DNA of 64,000 nucleotides from JBBSAT01 sp044223665. GTDB taxonomy: Bacteria; Myxococcota_A; Polyangia; Polyangiales; Sandaracinaceae. The position numbers and the translations under genes are program-made. The first letter of the stretch is position 1, and every line of letters begins with the position of its first letter. Shown piece after piece: positions 37,983 through 49,421 of the stretch. Under the pieces are notes generated by a model. That model searched no databases. It worked only from the letters and a program-made list of their open reading frames with translations, and had not been told where the DNA came from. The stretch covers positions 54,865 to 118,864 of the forward strand of contig JBGALT010000005.1 of assembly GCA_044223665.1 (NCBI GenBank). Reading direction: 5' to 3'.

Positions 37983-40900
37983 TCAGTGCAACGTCGGTTG
38001 CGGTGACGAGGTGGGCAGGCCCGCCGCATCGGTGCGCGACTTGCGTCGCGACTCGTAGGCGCCGAGGGCCCAGACCGGGAAGTAGCGGCGGTAGAGCACG
38101 TAATCGAGCAGCGCCGACCGGAAGAACACGCCCTCCGGATCCTGCTTGGGCCACGTGCCGTCGTCCGACTGGCGTCGCGCGAGGAGCGAGGCCGCGCGCG
38201 TCATCGCCGCGAAGTCGGGCTCTTCGGCGTCGGCGAGCGTGAGCAGCGCCCACGCCGTCTGCGTGGTCTGTGTCTCGGTGTGCTCGACGTAGCGGTCCTC
38301 TTCGCCGCTCGACCAGTGCTCGCCCCAGCCGCCATCGGGGCGCTGGCGCGCGAGCAGCCACGCGCAGGCGCGGCGGATCGCCGGGTCGTGCGAGGGCACG
38401 CCCGCCGCGACGAGCCCGCGCACGCCGAACATCGTGCCGTAGACGAAGTGCACGCCCCACATCGCCGGCCACGAGCCGTCGGCGCGCTGCTGGCTACGGA
38501 TGCTCTCGACGCCGCGCGCGATCGCGCGATCGACCTCGGCGGCGAGGATCCCGGGATGCCGCGTGCGGAACATCGCGAGCGCCGACACGCACGACGAGGT
38601 GCACTCGACGTAGGACTTCTCCGTCATCGAGTCGGCGAACATCTCCGCCGGGTTCATCCACTCGAGCGGGACGTCGACGCGACGCGCCTCGTAGCTGCCG
38701 AAGCCGCCGTCACTGTTCTGCGTGCGCAGGATGAAGCGCACGGCCGCGGTCAGCTCGCTCGCGCTCGCGCCACGTCCGGCGCCGAGCCAGTGCGCGCTCT
38801 CCATGCGGCCGAGGATCGCCTCGGCGGTGCAGTCGCTCACCGGCCAGCCGTGCCAGACGCCGGCGAAGCAGTAGCCGCCCGCCGGATCGATCCGGTAGTA
38901 CTGCGCCTCGCGCCCGGTGCCGCGCTGGATCTGCTGCGAGGCGAGGAACTCGTCGGCGCGTACGAGCGCGCTCTTGACCTCGACGTGCGGCGCGGCGGCG
39001 GCGAGCGCCTGCGAGGCGAAGCCGGTGTCCCACGACGCACTGCGAGCGCCGGCGACGCGCGCGCCCTTCTCGGCGTCCTCCCAGATCCAGCCGTCGAAGT
39101 GCTCGAGCGCGAGGAGCAGATCGGGATCGTTCGGATCGGCCGCGTGGAGCGCGATCATGTTCAACAGGCCGCTCACCGGCGAGATGCACGTGTAGTGGGT
39201 GCTGCGCAGCTCGTAGCGGATGTGCTCGCGCAGGTTCGCGAGCAGGCCCGCGCGCGCCTCGGGGCTGCGCACGCGCTCGAAGCGGGCGAGCACCGCGTAG
39301 ATGGCCGAGAGCGCCTTCGTCCACGGCACGAGCAGATCGTCGTCGCGCAGGCTCGAGCGCGCCGCGTCGAAGTCGACCTTCTCCCAGCCGCCCGGGAACA
39401 GCTCGTCGCGCATCTCGAGCACGCGCGGCGTGAGCGGGGCGACGAAGCGGCTGCCCTGCACCGTCGACATCGCCATGTAGATGAGGCGCGTGTGGCAGTA
39501 GTAGCGGCTCGGGTGCGCGGGCACCCACTCGGGAAGGAGCCACGCCTCGGCGGGCACGGGCGCGACGCCCTTCCACTCGTAGAGACCGACGATCGCGAGC
39601 CAGAGCTTGCCCCAGCTCGGGACCTCGGCCGCGCCGCCCTCGGCGCGCAGGAACTCGTAGGCGCGGGTGAGCAGCGGATCGTTCTTCTCGACGCCGAGCA
39701 GGCGCGAGGCGACGTAGACGAGGATCGTGACGAAGAGGTAGGGCTTGCTCAGCTCGTGCAGGCCCCACGCGCCGCCGGGCAGGCGCGTGTCCTCGAAGTG
39801 GCGCAGCACGTTCTTCCGCCGCTCGGGCGTGAGCGGGCGCCCCATCGCGTGCATCGCCAGCACGTACTGCGCAGCGAGCATGGGGCACCAGACGACCTCG
39901 CCCTCCCACGAGCCGTCCTCGTCCTGCTCGGCGACGAGCGCGCGCACGCTCTTCTCGAGCGCGCGCTCGATCGTGCCGCGCGGATCCCGCGAGCGATCGG
40001 GAAGCGGCGCGACGGCCGCGCCTCCGCGCGAGGCCCGGAGGAACGCGCCGAAGCGATCTTCGGCCGAGGGGCCGTGCACGCGCGCCGCGAGGCGCCGCTC
40101 GGTCACGGCGGAGAGCGCATCGGTGAGGTGGTAGGTGCCGGCGAGGAGCGTCGCGAGGCGCTTGCCGAGATCGGCCATCGCGCCCGCGGTCTCGCGCGGC
40201 GAGGGCCCGAACAGCCCGCGGCGCACGAGCTCGTTGCTGCCGTAGGCGACGGTGCCGAGGAACGAGCCGGCCAGGCGCGCGCGCCCTCCTTCGCCCACGA
40301 GGAAGCCCATCGTGCGCAGGCGCTCGCCCGGGTGCTTGCGGAAGAGGTGATAGACGGCTTGCCGCACCGCCGTGCTCGAGTGCGCGTGGTCGGCGAACAC
40401 CTCGTGCAGCGCGATCGCCAGCATCTCCGGGATGCGCGTGCGGAGCGCCCGATCGCGGGCGTAGGCCGAGACGCTCTCGGCCGTGGAGAGCGCCATCGCG
40501 TCCTCGAAGCCCATCGTGAGGCCCAGCGCGGTGAGCGGGTGGTGCGCGCCGACGGCGTCGCCCACGAGCGCGAGCCCCTCGCGCCCGAAGTCCGAGCGCG
40601 GGTGCATCACGTTGTCGGCGATGCGAGCGCGGCGCTCGGCCAGCGCGCGCCGGAAGGCGCCGCGGAGGTCCTTCGGCAGCACGGAGCGATACGCATCCTC
40701 CACGACCTGCGCGAAGGCGGGCGTCGCCTCGGGCGGCAGGGCCATGGAGACGGGGACGTCCAGCAGCAGGCGCACGCTCCGCGGGCCGATGCGCTGGGCG
40801 ATGACCGGCCCAGGGGCGCCGACGAAGAGGTGCCGGTGCCCCTCGAAAGGAAGCCGCACGTCCTCGAGCAAGAGGCCGATGGTCCGCGAGTAGACGCGGG

Positions 40901-41468
40901 CCGGGCTCGTCCCGCCGAACGACGTCGAGCCGTTCGAGGCGCCCTGCTCGAGCGAGCCGCGCCCGGTCGCGCCGACCACGAGGTCGGCACGCACGCTGTG
41001 GATCCCCTCGGCCAGATCGCTCGGGCCGCGGACGGCGCCGCTCGGGCGCTCCACCTCGAAGGTGACGACCTGACCATCGATGCGCCGCACGCGCGCCCAC
41101 GGCACGAGCTCGACCGTCGCCCGCGCTTCCACGTGCGCGCGCAGCGTCTCGACCAGGAGCGCGTGCTCGCAGGCGAAGCCGGCCTTGCCGGCCGGGTACG
41201 GGAGCACGATCGGCTCGCTCCCGTCCTCGGGATGGATCGTGAAGCCGCTCCCGGTCGCGTAGGCCACGGCGGGCGCGAGGTCGACGCCGAGCGTCTCGCG
41301 GATCGCGAGCGCGGTCGGGTGCAGCCACTCGCCCGCGAGCCGATCGGAGGCGCGCGGGTCGGCCTCGAGCACGAGCACGCTCTTGCCCTGGTGCGCGAAG
41401 GCGAGCGCGGCGACACAGCCCACCGGGCCCGCGCCGCAGACGACGACGTCGTATCGATTCGCGCTCAT
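37983..41468 (-). CDS. Fusion of squalene-epoxidase-like monooxygenase and oxidosqualene cyclase
   Basis: A 1161-residue protein in one frame. Residues 1 to ~430 are a squalene-monooxygenase-like flavoprotein: CGAGPVG near residue 11 and GDAVGAHHPLTALGLTMGFEDA. Residues ~490-1130 are an oxidosqualene cyclase. The acid motif is DCTAE (D879), the oxidosqualene type, not the DxDDTA of squalene-hopene cyclases. RYYCHTRLIYMAMS matches the WCYxR region, and at least five QW repeats are visible (QDEDGSWEGE, QNSDGGFGSYE, QRADGSWPAMWG, QRPDGGWGEHW, QSDDGTWPKQ). It could both epoxidise squalene and cyclise the product. GGAGGAG precedes the ATG; it lies 28 bp downstream of the reductase gene. I recall no described enzyme with this fusion. 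Confidence 0.93.
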   Translation of the reverse strand: MSANRYDVVVCGAGPVGCVAALAFAHQGKSVLVLEADPRASDRLAGEWLHPTALAIRETLGVDLAPAVAYATGSGFTIHPEDGSEPIVLPYPAGKAGFACEHALLVETLRAHVEARATVELVPWARVRRIDGQVVTFEVERPSGAVRGPSDLAEGIHSVRADLVVGATGRGSLEQGASNGSTSFGGTSPARVYSRTIGLLLEDVRLPFEGHRHLFVGAPGPVIAQRIGPRSVRLLLDVPVSMALPPEATPAFAQVVEDAYRSVLPKDLRGAFRRALAERRARIADNVMHPRSDFGREGLALVGDAVGAHHPLTALGLTMGFEDAMALSTAESVSAYARDRALRTRIPEMLAIALHEVFADHAHSSTAVRQAVYHLFRKHPGERLRTMGFLVGEGGRARLAGSFLGTVAYGSNELVRRGLFGPSPRETAGAMADLGKRLATLLAGTYHLTDALSAVTERRLAARVHGPSAEDRFGAFLRASRGGAAVAPLPDRSRDPRGTIERALEKSVRALVAEQDEDGSWEGEVVWCPMLAAQYVLAMHAMGRPLTPERRKNVLRHFEDTRLPGGAWGLHELSKPYLFVTILVYVASRLLGVEKNDPLLTRAYEFLRAEGGAAEVPSWGKLWLAIVGLYEWKGVAPVPAEAWLLPEWVPAHPSRYYCHTRLIYMAMSTVQGSRFVAPLTPRVLEMRDELFPGGWEKVDFDAARSSLRDDDLLVPWTKALSAIYAVLARFERVRSPEARAGLLANLREHIRYELRSTHYTCISPVSGLLNMIALHAADPNDPDLLLALEHFDGWIWEDAEKGARVAGARSASWDTGFASQALAAAAPHVEVKSALVRADEFLASQQIQRGTGREAQYYRIDPAGGYCFAGVWHGWPVSDCTAEAILGRMESAHWLGAGRGASASELTAAVRFILRTQNSDGGFGSYEARRVDVPLEWMNPAEMFADSMTEKSYVECTSSCVSALAMFRTRHPGILAAEVDRAIARGVESIRSQQRADGSWPAMWGVHFVYGTMFGVRGLVAAGVPSHDPAIRRACAWLLARQRPDGGWGEHWSSGEEDRYVEHTETQTTQTAWALLTLADAEEPDFAAMTRAASLLARRQSDDGTWPKQDPEGVFFRSALLDYVLYRRYFPVWALGAYESRRKSRTDAAGLPTSSPQPTLH

Positions 41469-41496
41469 CGCTGCTCCTCCGGCTCGCCTGCCGCGC

Positions 41497-42630
41497 TCAG
41501 AGCGCGGCGATGATCCGCGCGGTCACGGACTGGATCGCGGGCCGCTCGCTCGCCTTGATCATCCAGTCGAGCGCGCTCGTGCGGACGATGCGGCGGAAGA
41601 CGCGCCCGCCGAGGAAGGAGAGACGGAACGCCTTGTTGCAGTTGCGCTCGTAGGCGGCGAACGCCTCGGGCTCGCGCTTGCGCGTGGAGAAAATCTCGGC
41701 GATCGCCTCGGCGCCCATCATTCCGGACTTCATGCCTTGGTAGATGCCCTCGGCCGTCGCCGGGTGCGTCATCAGGCCCGACTCGCCGATCACGATCGCG
41801 CCGGGGCGCGTGAGCTTCTCGATCTCGTACGAGTAGAAGACCGGGTGGCCCTTCCAGCCGCCGACCTGCGTCGCGCTCTTCAGACGCTCGGCGTAGTGCA
41901 CGTCGAGGAACTTCTGGAACAGCTCGCGCGCGTTGCGCTTCTGGCCGTTCTTCTCCTCGTAGCAGATGCCGATGTTGACGCGCGTGTCGCTCTCCGGGAA
42001 CAGCCAGCCGTAGTAGGGCTCGACCATCCGATCGAAGACCATCTCGACGTGGCCCGGCTTGAAGGGCACGCCGTCCCACCAGCCCATGATCGCCTGGATG
42101 ACATGCTTGGGCCGCTGCTCGGGCAAGCCGACGCGGCAGTGCGAGCCGCCGGCGATCATCGTGTAGCGCGCGCGCACCTCGCGGCCGTCCTTGGCGCGGA
42201 TGCCGGCGATGCGACCGTCGTCGGTGAGCACGTCGACGGCGTCGAAGTTCGGGAGGAACGTGGTGCCGCGCGCGACCGCCTTCTTGAGCAGGATGTGATC
42301 GAGGATGCGGCGCTGGCAGACCACCGCGTCGGCGACGTCGCCGGCCGACTGCCAGCTCTCGAGGCCGCCCGGCGTGACGAGGCGGATGCCGGTGATCTTG
42401 TAGGACTGGGGCTCGACCTCGTCCCAGATGCCGAGCTGCTTGAGCGTCTCGATGCCGCGCGGCGAGATGCCGCTGCCGCACGTCTTGTCGCGGGGGAAGT
42501 CGTGACGATCGACGAGCACCACGTTCTTCACGCCGAGCGTGCCGAGGTGGGCGGCGGCCGCGGTGCCCGAGGGGCCCGCGCCCAGGATGACGACGTCGGC
42601 CTTGATCACGTTCGAGGTCTCAGCGCTCAT
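41497..42630 (-). CDS. Geranylgeranyl-reductase-family FAD oxidoreductase
   Basis: A 377-residue flavoprotein. It has GAGPSG (17-22) for FAD, the GGR-family segment RDKTCGSGISPRGIE, and a second FAD contact in GESGLMTHPATAEGIYQGMKSG. The family saturates isoprenoid double bonds (geranylgeranyl groups, menaquinone side chains). Placed between HMG-CoA reductase and oxidosqualene cyclase, it may reduce a sterol or triterpene double bond, such as the side chain at C-24; this is inference from position. Length is normal for the family. Start ATG 42630, 74 bp after the upstream gene. Confidence 0.85.
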   Translation of the reverse strand: MSAETSNVIKADVVILGAGPSGTAAAAHLGTLGVKNVVLVDRHDFPRDKTCGSGISPRGIETLKQLGIWDEVEPQSYKITGIRLVTPGGLESWQSAGDVADAVVCQRRILDHILLKKAVARGTTFLPNFDAVDVLTDDGRIAGIRAKDGREVRARYTMIAGGSHCRVGLPEQRPKHVIQAIMGWWDGVPFKPGHVEMVFDRMVEPYYGWLFPESDTRVNIGICYEEKNGQKRNARELFQKFLDVHYAERLKSATQVGGWKGHPVFYSYEIEKLTRPGAIVIGESGLMTHPATAEGIYQGMKSGMMGAEAIAEIFSTRKREPEAFAAYERNCNKAFRLSFLGGRVFRRIVRTSALDWMIKASERPAIQSVTARIIAAL

Positions 42631-42704
42631 GGGTGTCTCTCTCTCTTCTTCGATCGGTCTCGAGGGTGTCGCTCGCCGCGCCCGGCCCGACGACGGCGAC
42701 GGCC

Positions 42705-45325
<2,621 letters not shown>

Positions 45326-45329
<4 letters not shown>

Positions 45330-46492
45330 GCGACTCCTGCCGCGTCGAGGACGCGGACGCTCTTCAGATCGGAAACGGTGCGCGCGCCCGTGCAGAAGCA
45401 GATCACGCGCAGCTCGTAGAGGATCGTGTCCAAGGCACGGACGACGGCCTCGTCGCTCTCGTGGGCCGGGCCGAGCAGTGGCGCCGCGAGCGCGACCGCG
45501 TCGGCGCCGAGGGCGAGCGCGACCGCCACGTCCATGCCGCTGCGGATCCCGCCCGACGCGATGACGAGCCCGCGGCTCCCGAGCGCGCGGCGGGTGACCT
45601 CGAGCGAGGTCGCGGTGTCGACGCCGAAGCCGGCGAGGCGTCGCCCGACCTCGGCGTGCACGCTGGCGGGCGCCGCGCGATGCGCCTCGACGTGCGCCCA
45701 CGAGGTGCCGCCGACGCCCGCGACCTCGATCCCGGCCAGGCCCAGGGTGGCGAGCTTCTTCGCGGTCCGCTCGGAGATGCCCGACCCGACTTCCTTGACC
45801 AGGCAAGGGAACGGGAGCGCGGCGATCGTCTCGCGCAGCTTGGCGGCCAGGCCTGCAAAGCGCGTGTCGCCCTCGGGCTGGATCGCCTCTTGGAGCGGGT
45901 TCAGGTGGAAGTTGAGCGCGTCGGCATCGACCGAGCGCACCATCTTCTCGAGATCTGCGGCGCTCACGCCGTAGTTGAGCTGGACCGCGCCCACGTTTCC
46001 GAAGAGGAGCGGCAGCGACGGCGCGTCCTGCCGCACGGCGAACGAGCGCGTCAGCTCGGGCTTGAGCAGCATCGCGCGCTGCGAGCCGAGCGCCATCCCG
46101 ATGCCGACCTTCGCCGCGGCGCGCGCCAGGCGCTGGTTGACCTGCGCGGCGCGATCCGAGCCGCCCGTCATCGCGCCCACGATCAGCGGGGCGCGCAGGG
46201 TCTTGCCGAGCAGGGTCGTGCCGAGCTCGACGCTCTCGAGGTCGAGCTCGGGCAGCGCGTCGTACTCGAGGGTGTAGCGCCCGAGGCCGAGCGCGGGGCC
46301 GCGCGAGCCCACGTCGCGCTGGAGCACCACGTCGAGGTGGTGGTCCTTGCGCGAGGAGACGACCGCGCCCTCGCGCTCGCGGGTGCTGGCCGCGTGCGCC
46401 GAAGATTCCGCCGTCGCTCGTACCTGGTTCGCCAAAGCCCGGACCTCGAGAATTCGTGGGTCGCCCGCGCCGCTGCGCGCGTCCCGCCCCAC
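45326..46492 (-). CDS. fni: Type 2 isopentenyl-diphosphate isomerase
   Basis: A 388-residue FMN-dependent enzyme that interconverts IPP and DMAPP. Family signatures are SSRKDHHLDVVL, PLIVGAMTGGS, LNFHLNPLQEAIQPEGD, PCLVKEVGSGIS, AGVGGTSW and the FMN-binding GLVIASGGIRSGMD. The first ~43 residues are not typical of the family; the GTG at 46492 is the only in-frame start before the conserved part, apart from a TTG near 46435. It is the first gene of the sterol run and overlaps the HMG-CoA reductase start by 4 bp. Confidence 0.92.
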
Positions 46493-46878
46493 GGAGGGGC
46501 CGGCACGGTAGCCAAAAGGATCCGAGCTGTCGAATCGAGCCCGGTTGTGCGCAGATCGTGGGTATTTTTCGCGCGAATTGTGCCGCGTCGCATCGTACGC
46601 AGCGACCGCGTCGACTCCGCCTCACGAAAACTGGCTCACGCCGGCAAACGTTGTCCGGACAAGCACGTTGGGACCTCGTTTGTCTCGCAATGATTGCCTC
46701 GACAACGGGTGTCGATAGCGACCGGAGGCGAGGCGGGCCTGCACGGCCCCGCGCGATCGGGCTGCGAACGTGACGCGCCAGCCGGCACCGCGTAGCCGGC
46801 GTCGCAGGAGTGCACGCACGCTCCCGGGGCCCGGATCCTGGCCGCTCGGCCGGAAGATCCCCATACTCACGCCGCTGT
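46493..46878. promoter_or_regulatory. Divergent control region between the sterol run and the GMC oxidoreductase gene
   Basis: A 386-bp gap, less GC-rich than its surroundings (for example GGTATTTTTCGCGCGAATTG near 46560). It holds a perfect 12-bp palindrome TTGTCCGGACAA (46651..46662) and an inverted repeat TCGACA-acggg-TGTCGA (46699..46715). Both strands must start transcription here. No clear -35/-10 pair can be named, so the operator assignment is inference. Confidence 0.5.
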
Positions 46879-48855
46879 ATGAACGAGACGGTCGCCACCC
46901 CCGAGCCGGCTCCGCGAGCCACGCCTGCGCCACGCCCCGCCGCCAGCGCGCGTGCTGCGGCGTCTGCGCCCGTGCCGCGTCCCTACGGTCCGAGCGAGTG
47001 GGCGGCCGCCCTCGCCCTGGCCGAGGCGCTGATCCCCGGCGGAAGGACGGTGCGCCGCGCCGACGAGGACACCCTCCTCCGGACCATCGACCTGCTCGAG
47101 CACACGTTCCCTCAGCTCTCGAAAGTATGGGGAAAGAGCGCGCTCTTCTTCGATCACCTGGCGATCCTCGGGACGGGCAAGCGCTTCCGCGACCTCGACC
47201 ACGCGGGCCAGGAGGCGATGCTCGCGCGCTGGGAGGCCAACCCCGCCCTCCGCGGCCCGCTCACGGCGTTCATGTTCGGCCTGAAGATGACGCACTTCGA
47301 CCGGACCGACGTCTACGAGGGCCTCGGCGGCAAGCTGAACGTCGTCACGAGCCTCGAGCCGGCGCGCTGGCTGAGCCAGGTGATCGACGCCTCGAGCTAC
47401 GAGGGCGATCGCGACGTCGAGTGCGACGTGGTCGTGATCGGCACGGGCGCCGGCGGCGCGGTGGTCGGCAAGGAGCTCGCCGACAAGGGACATGCGGTCG
47501 TCTTCGTGGAAGAAGGCCGTTTGGTCCGTCGTGACGAGTTCACCGGATCCTCGATCAAGGCACATCAAGAGTTCTATCGAGGTGGCTTGTCGGCGGGAAA
47601 CAACCTGTTTCCCGTCTTCATGGGTCGATTGGTGGGTGGCTCGACGGCCGTCAACGGTGGCACTTCGTTCCGCACGCCGAGCTGGGTGCTCGATCGCTGG
47701 TGCGAGGAGACGCGCTCGGACGACTTCACGCCCGACGCGATGGAGAAGTACTTCCAGCGCGTGGAGCAGACGCTGCGCGTCGAGCCGGCGAACAAGAAGT
47801 TCATCGGCAAGATCGCCGACATCTTCTCCCAGGGGTGCGACGCGCTCGGCTGGTCGCACTTCACGATCAACCGCAACGCGCCGGGCTGCGAGGGCTCGGG
47901 CTTCTGCGACTTCGGCTGTCGCACCGATGCGCGCCGCAGCACCAACATCAGCTACGTGCCGCCCGCGCTCGAGAAGGGCTCGCTGCTCTTCACGAAGCTC
48001 CGCGCCGAGCGGGTGCTGATCGAGAACGGGCGCGCGGTCGGCATCGAGGGCGTCGACCCGAACGGCAAGACCATCCGCGTGCGCGGCAAGGCCGTGATCG
48101 TGGCGGGCGGCGCACTGCCGACTCCGTTCTTCCTGATGCGGCAGGGGCTCTGCGGCTCGAGTGGCCAGCTCGGCAAGAACCTCACGCTCCATCCTTCGGG
48201 CGGCTTGTCGGCGATCTTCGACGAGAGCATCGAAGGTCGGAAGTACATCCCGCAGGGATATGGATGTGACGAGTTCGTCAAAGACGGCATCTTGTTGAGC
48301 TCGGCCCAGGCCGACATCAACTATGCCTCGATGATGTTCCCCTTCGGCGGCGATCGCCTGATGGAGGTCATGGACGGCCTCGATCACGTGGGCGGCTTCG
48401 CCATCTTGATCGCCGACCAGACGACGGGCCGCGTGCTCGTGGAGCACGACGGCTCAGCGGCCGTGCACTACCAGCTCACGCAGAAGGACGTGGACCGCTA
48501 CCACCGCGCCCTCGTGAAGCTCAGCGAGATCTGCTGGGCCGCGGGCGCCAAGCGCATCCACCCGGCGATCTTCGGCTGGCCGAGCATCGACTCGCGCAAG
48601 GACTTCCAGCGCTTCACGAAGGCCAAGCTCACGGCCGGCGATCTCTTGCTCACGAGCTACCACCCGCTCGGCACCTGCAAGATGGGCCCCGATCCGAAGA
48701 AGAGCGTGGTGGACCTCAATCACCAGGCCCACGATCTTCCGGGCTTGTTCATCGTCGACGGCAGCACCGTCTCGGGCCCGCTCGGCGTGAACCCGCAGCT
48801 CACGATCATGGCGATGGCCACCCGCGCGGCCGAGAAGATCCACGACCTGCTCTGA
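46879..48855 (+). CDS. GMC-family FAD oxidoreductase (alcohol/sterol oxidase-like)
   Basis: A 658-residue protein. An Ala/Pro-rich N-terminus (~1-35) and a helical region (~36-175) precede the FAD-binding VVIGTGAGGAVVGKEL (~186-200). The C-terminal catalytic elements are SYHPLGTCKMGPD (active His region) and VDGSTVSGPLGVNPQLTI with the Asn typical of GMC active sites. The N-terminal extension and CDFGC motif recall long-chain alcohol oxidases more than cholesterol oxidase. Its divergent position beside the sterol genes makes a sterol or isoprenoid alcohol a candidate substrate (inference). ATG 46879 is the chosen start; a GTG at 46810 would add 23 residues. Confidence 0.85.
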   Translation: MNETVATPEPAPRATPAPRPAASARAAASAPVPRPYGPSEWAAALALAEALIPGGRTVRRADEDTLLRTIDLLEHTFPQLSKVWGKSALFFDHLAILGTGKRFRDLDHAGQEAMLARWEANPALRGPLTAFMFGLKMTHFDRTDVYEGLGGKLNVVTSLEPARWLSQVIDASSYEGDRDVECDVVVIGTGAGGAVVGKELADKGHAVVFVEEGRLVRRDEFTGSSIKAHQEFYRGGLSAGNNLFPVFMGRLVGGSTAVNGGTSFRTPSWVLDRWCEETRSDDFTPDAMEKYFQRVEQTLRVEPANKKFIGKIADIFSQGCDALGWSHFTINRNAPGCEGSGFCDFGCRTDARRSTNISYVPPALEKGSLLFTKLRAERVLIENGRAVGIEGVDPNGKTIRVRGKAVIVAGGALPTPFFLMRQGLCGSSGQLGKNLTLHPSGGLSAIFDESIEGRKYIPQGYGCDEFVKDGILLSSAQADINYASMMFPFGGDRLMEVMDGLDHVGGFAILIADQTTGRVLVEHDGSAAVHYQLTQKDVDRYHRALVKLSEICWAAGAKRIHPAIFGWPSIDSRKDFQRFTKAKLTAGDLLLTSYHPLGTCKMGPDPKKSVVDLNHQAHDLPGLFIVDGSTVSGPLGVNPQLTIMAMATRAAEKIHDLL

Positions 48856-48858
48856 ACG

Positions 48859-49413
48859 ATGGACACGGCGCAGAGGCTGGTCGATCTCGTGATCGCGCTC
48901 GCACGCGTCCCGGATGCGGACGAAGGGGCCGAAATGCTCGGCCTCGAGCGCTTCGCGAGCGACGAAGGTGTTCTCTTCGTCGGAGACGCGTTTCATCTCC
49001 AGATGCTCGGCGACGGGCGCGCGCGGACGCTCTGCGCGTCGCTCGCGGAGGACGACGATGGCGTCGCAGTCGCGGAGCGTCTCGGGATCACGCTCACCGA
49101 CGACTGCGTGCTCTTGAGCGATACGTTCGACGCGCTCCATGACTCGCTGTCCGCCCGGCTCGGGGTGCCGGTCCGCGAGGACTCGTGGCGATCGACGTGT
49201 CTACTCCACGACGAGGAGCACACCTACCGTGCAGCCGCATGGAGGAGCGGAGAACGTGCGCTCGTCCTCTTGCTCGACGAAGAAGGCGACGCTCACGTGG
49301 GCGAGCTGGCGGCGCTCGACCTCCGGCTCGTGTCGGGCGCGCTGCTCGGCGGGTTTCCGGAGAGCGTTCGAGGCCCGATCGCGTGGCCCGTGCTCGACGA
49401 CGACACCGCCTAG
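48859..49413 (+). CDS. Hypothetical acidic protein
   Basis: A 184-residue acidic cytoplasmic protein (many Asp, Glu and Leu) beginning three bases after the GMC oxidoreductase stop, so the two are surely co-transcribed. No signal peptide, membrane helix or family motif is visible. Coding potential is supported by its tight spacing and third-position GC pattern. It may be an accessory or chaperone for the oxidoreductase, but nothing in the sequence shows this. Confidence 0.6.
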   Translation: MDTAQRLVDLVIALARVPDADEGAEMLGLERFASDEGVLFVGDAFHLQMLGDGRARTLCASLAEDDDGVAVAERLGITLTDDCVLLSDTFDALHDSLSARLGVPVREDSWRSTCLLHDEEHTYRAAAWRSGERALVLLLDEEGDAHVGELAALDLRLVSGALLGGFPESVRGPIAWPVLDDDTA

Positions 49414-49421
49414 TCGGCTGC

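Noticed and set aside
34399..38058. Long open frame on the plus strand, opposite the squalene-synthase fusion
   Set aside because: It is antisense to a gene with clear catalytic motifs, is Arg/Ala/His-rich, and reflects the codon pattern of the real gene in very GC-rich DNA.
37983..41468. Calling the cyclase a squalene-hopene cyclase
   Set aside because: The acid motif is DCTAE, not DxDDTA, and a squalene-epoxidase-like domain is attached, both pointing to oxidosqualene.
38280..41513. Long open frame on the plus strand opposite the oxidosqualene cyclase fusion
   Set aside because: Same reason: no domain motifs, and the opposite strand has an unmistakable cyclase.
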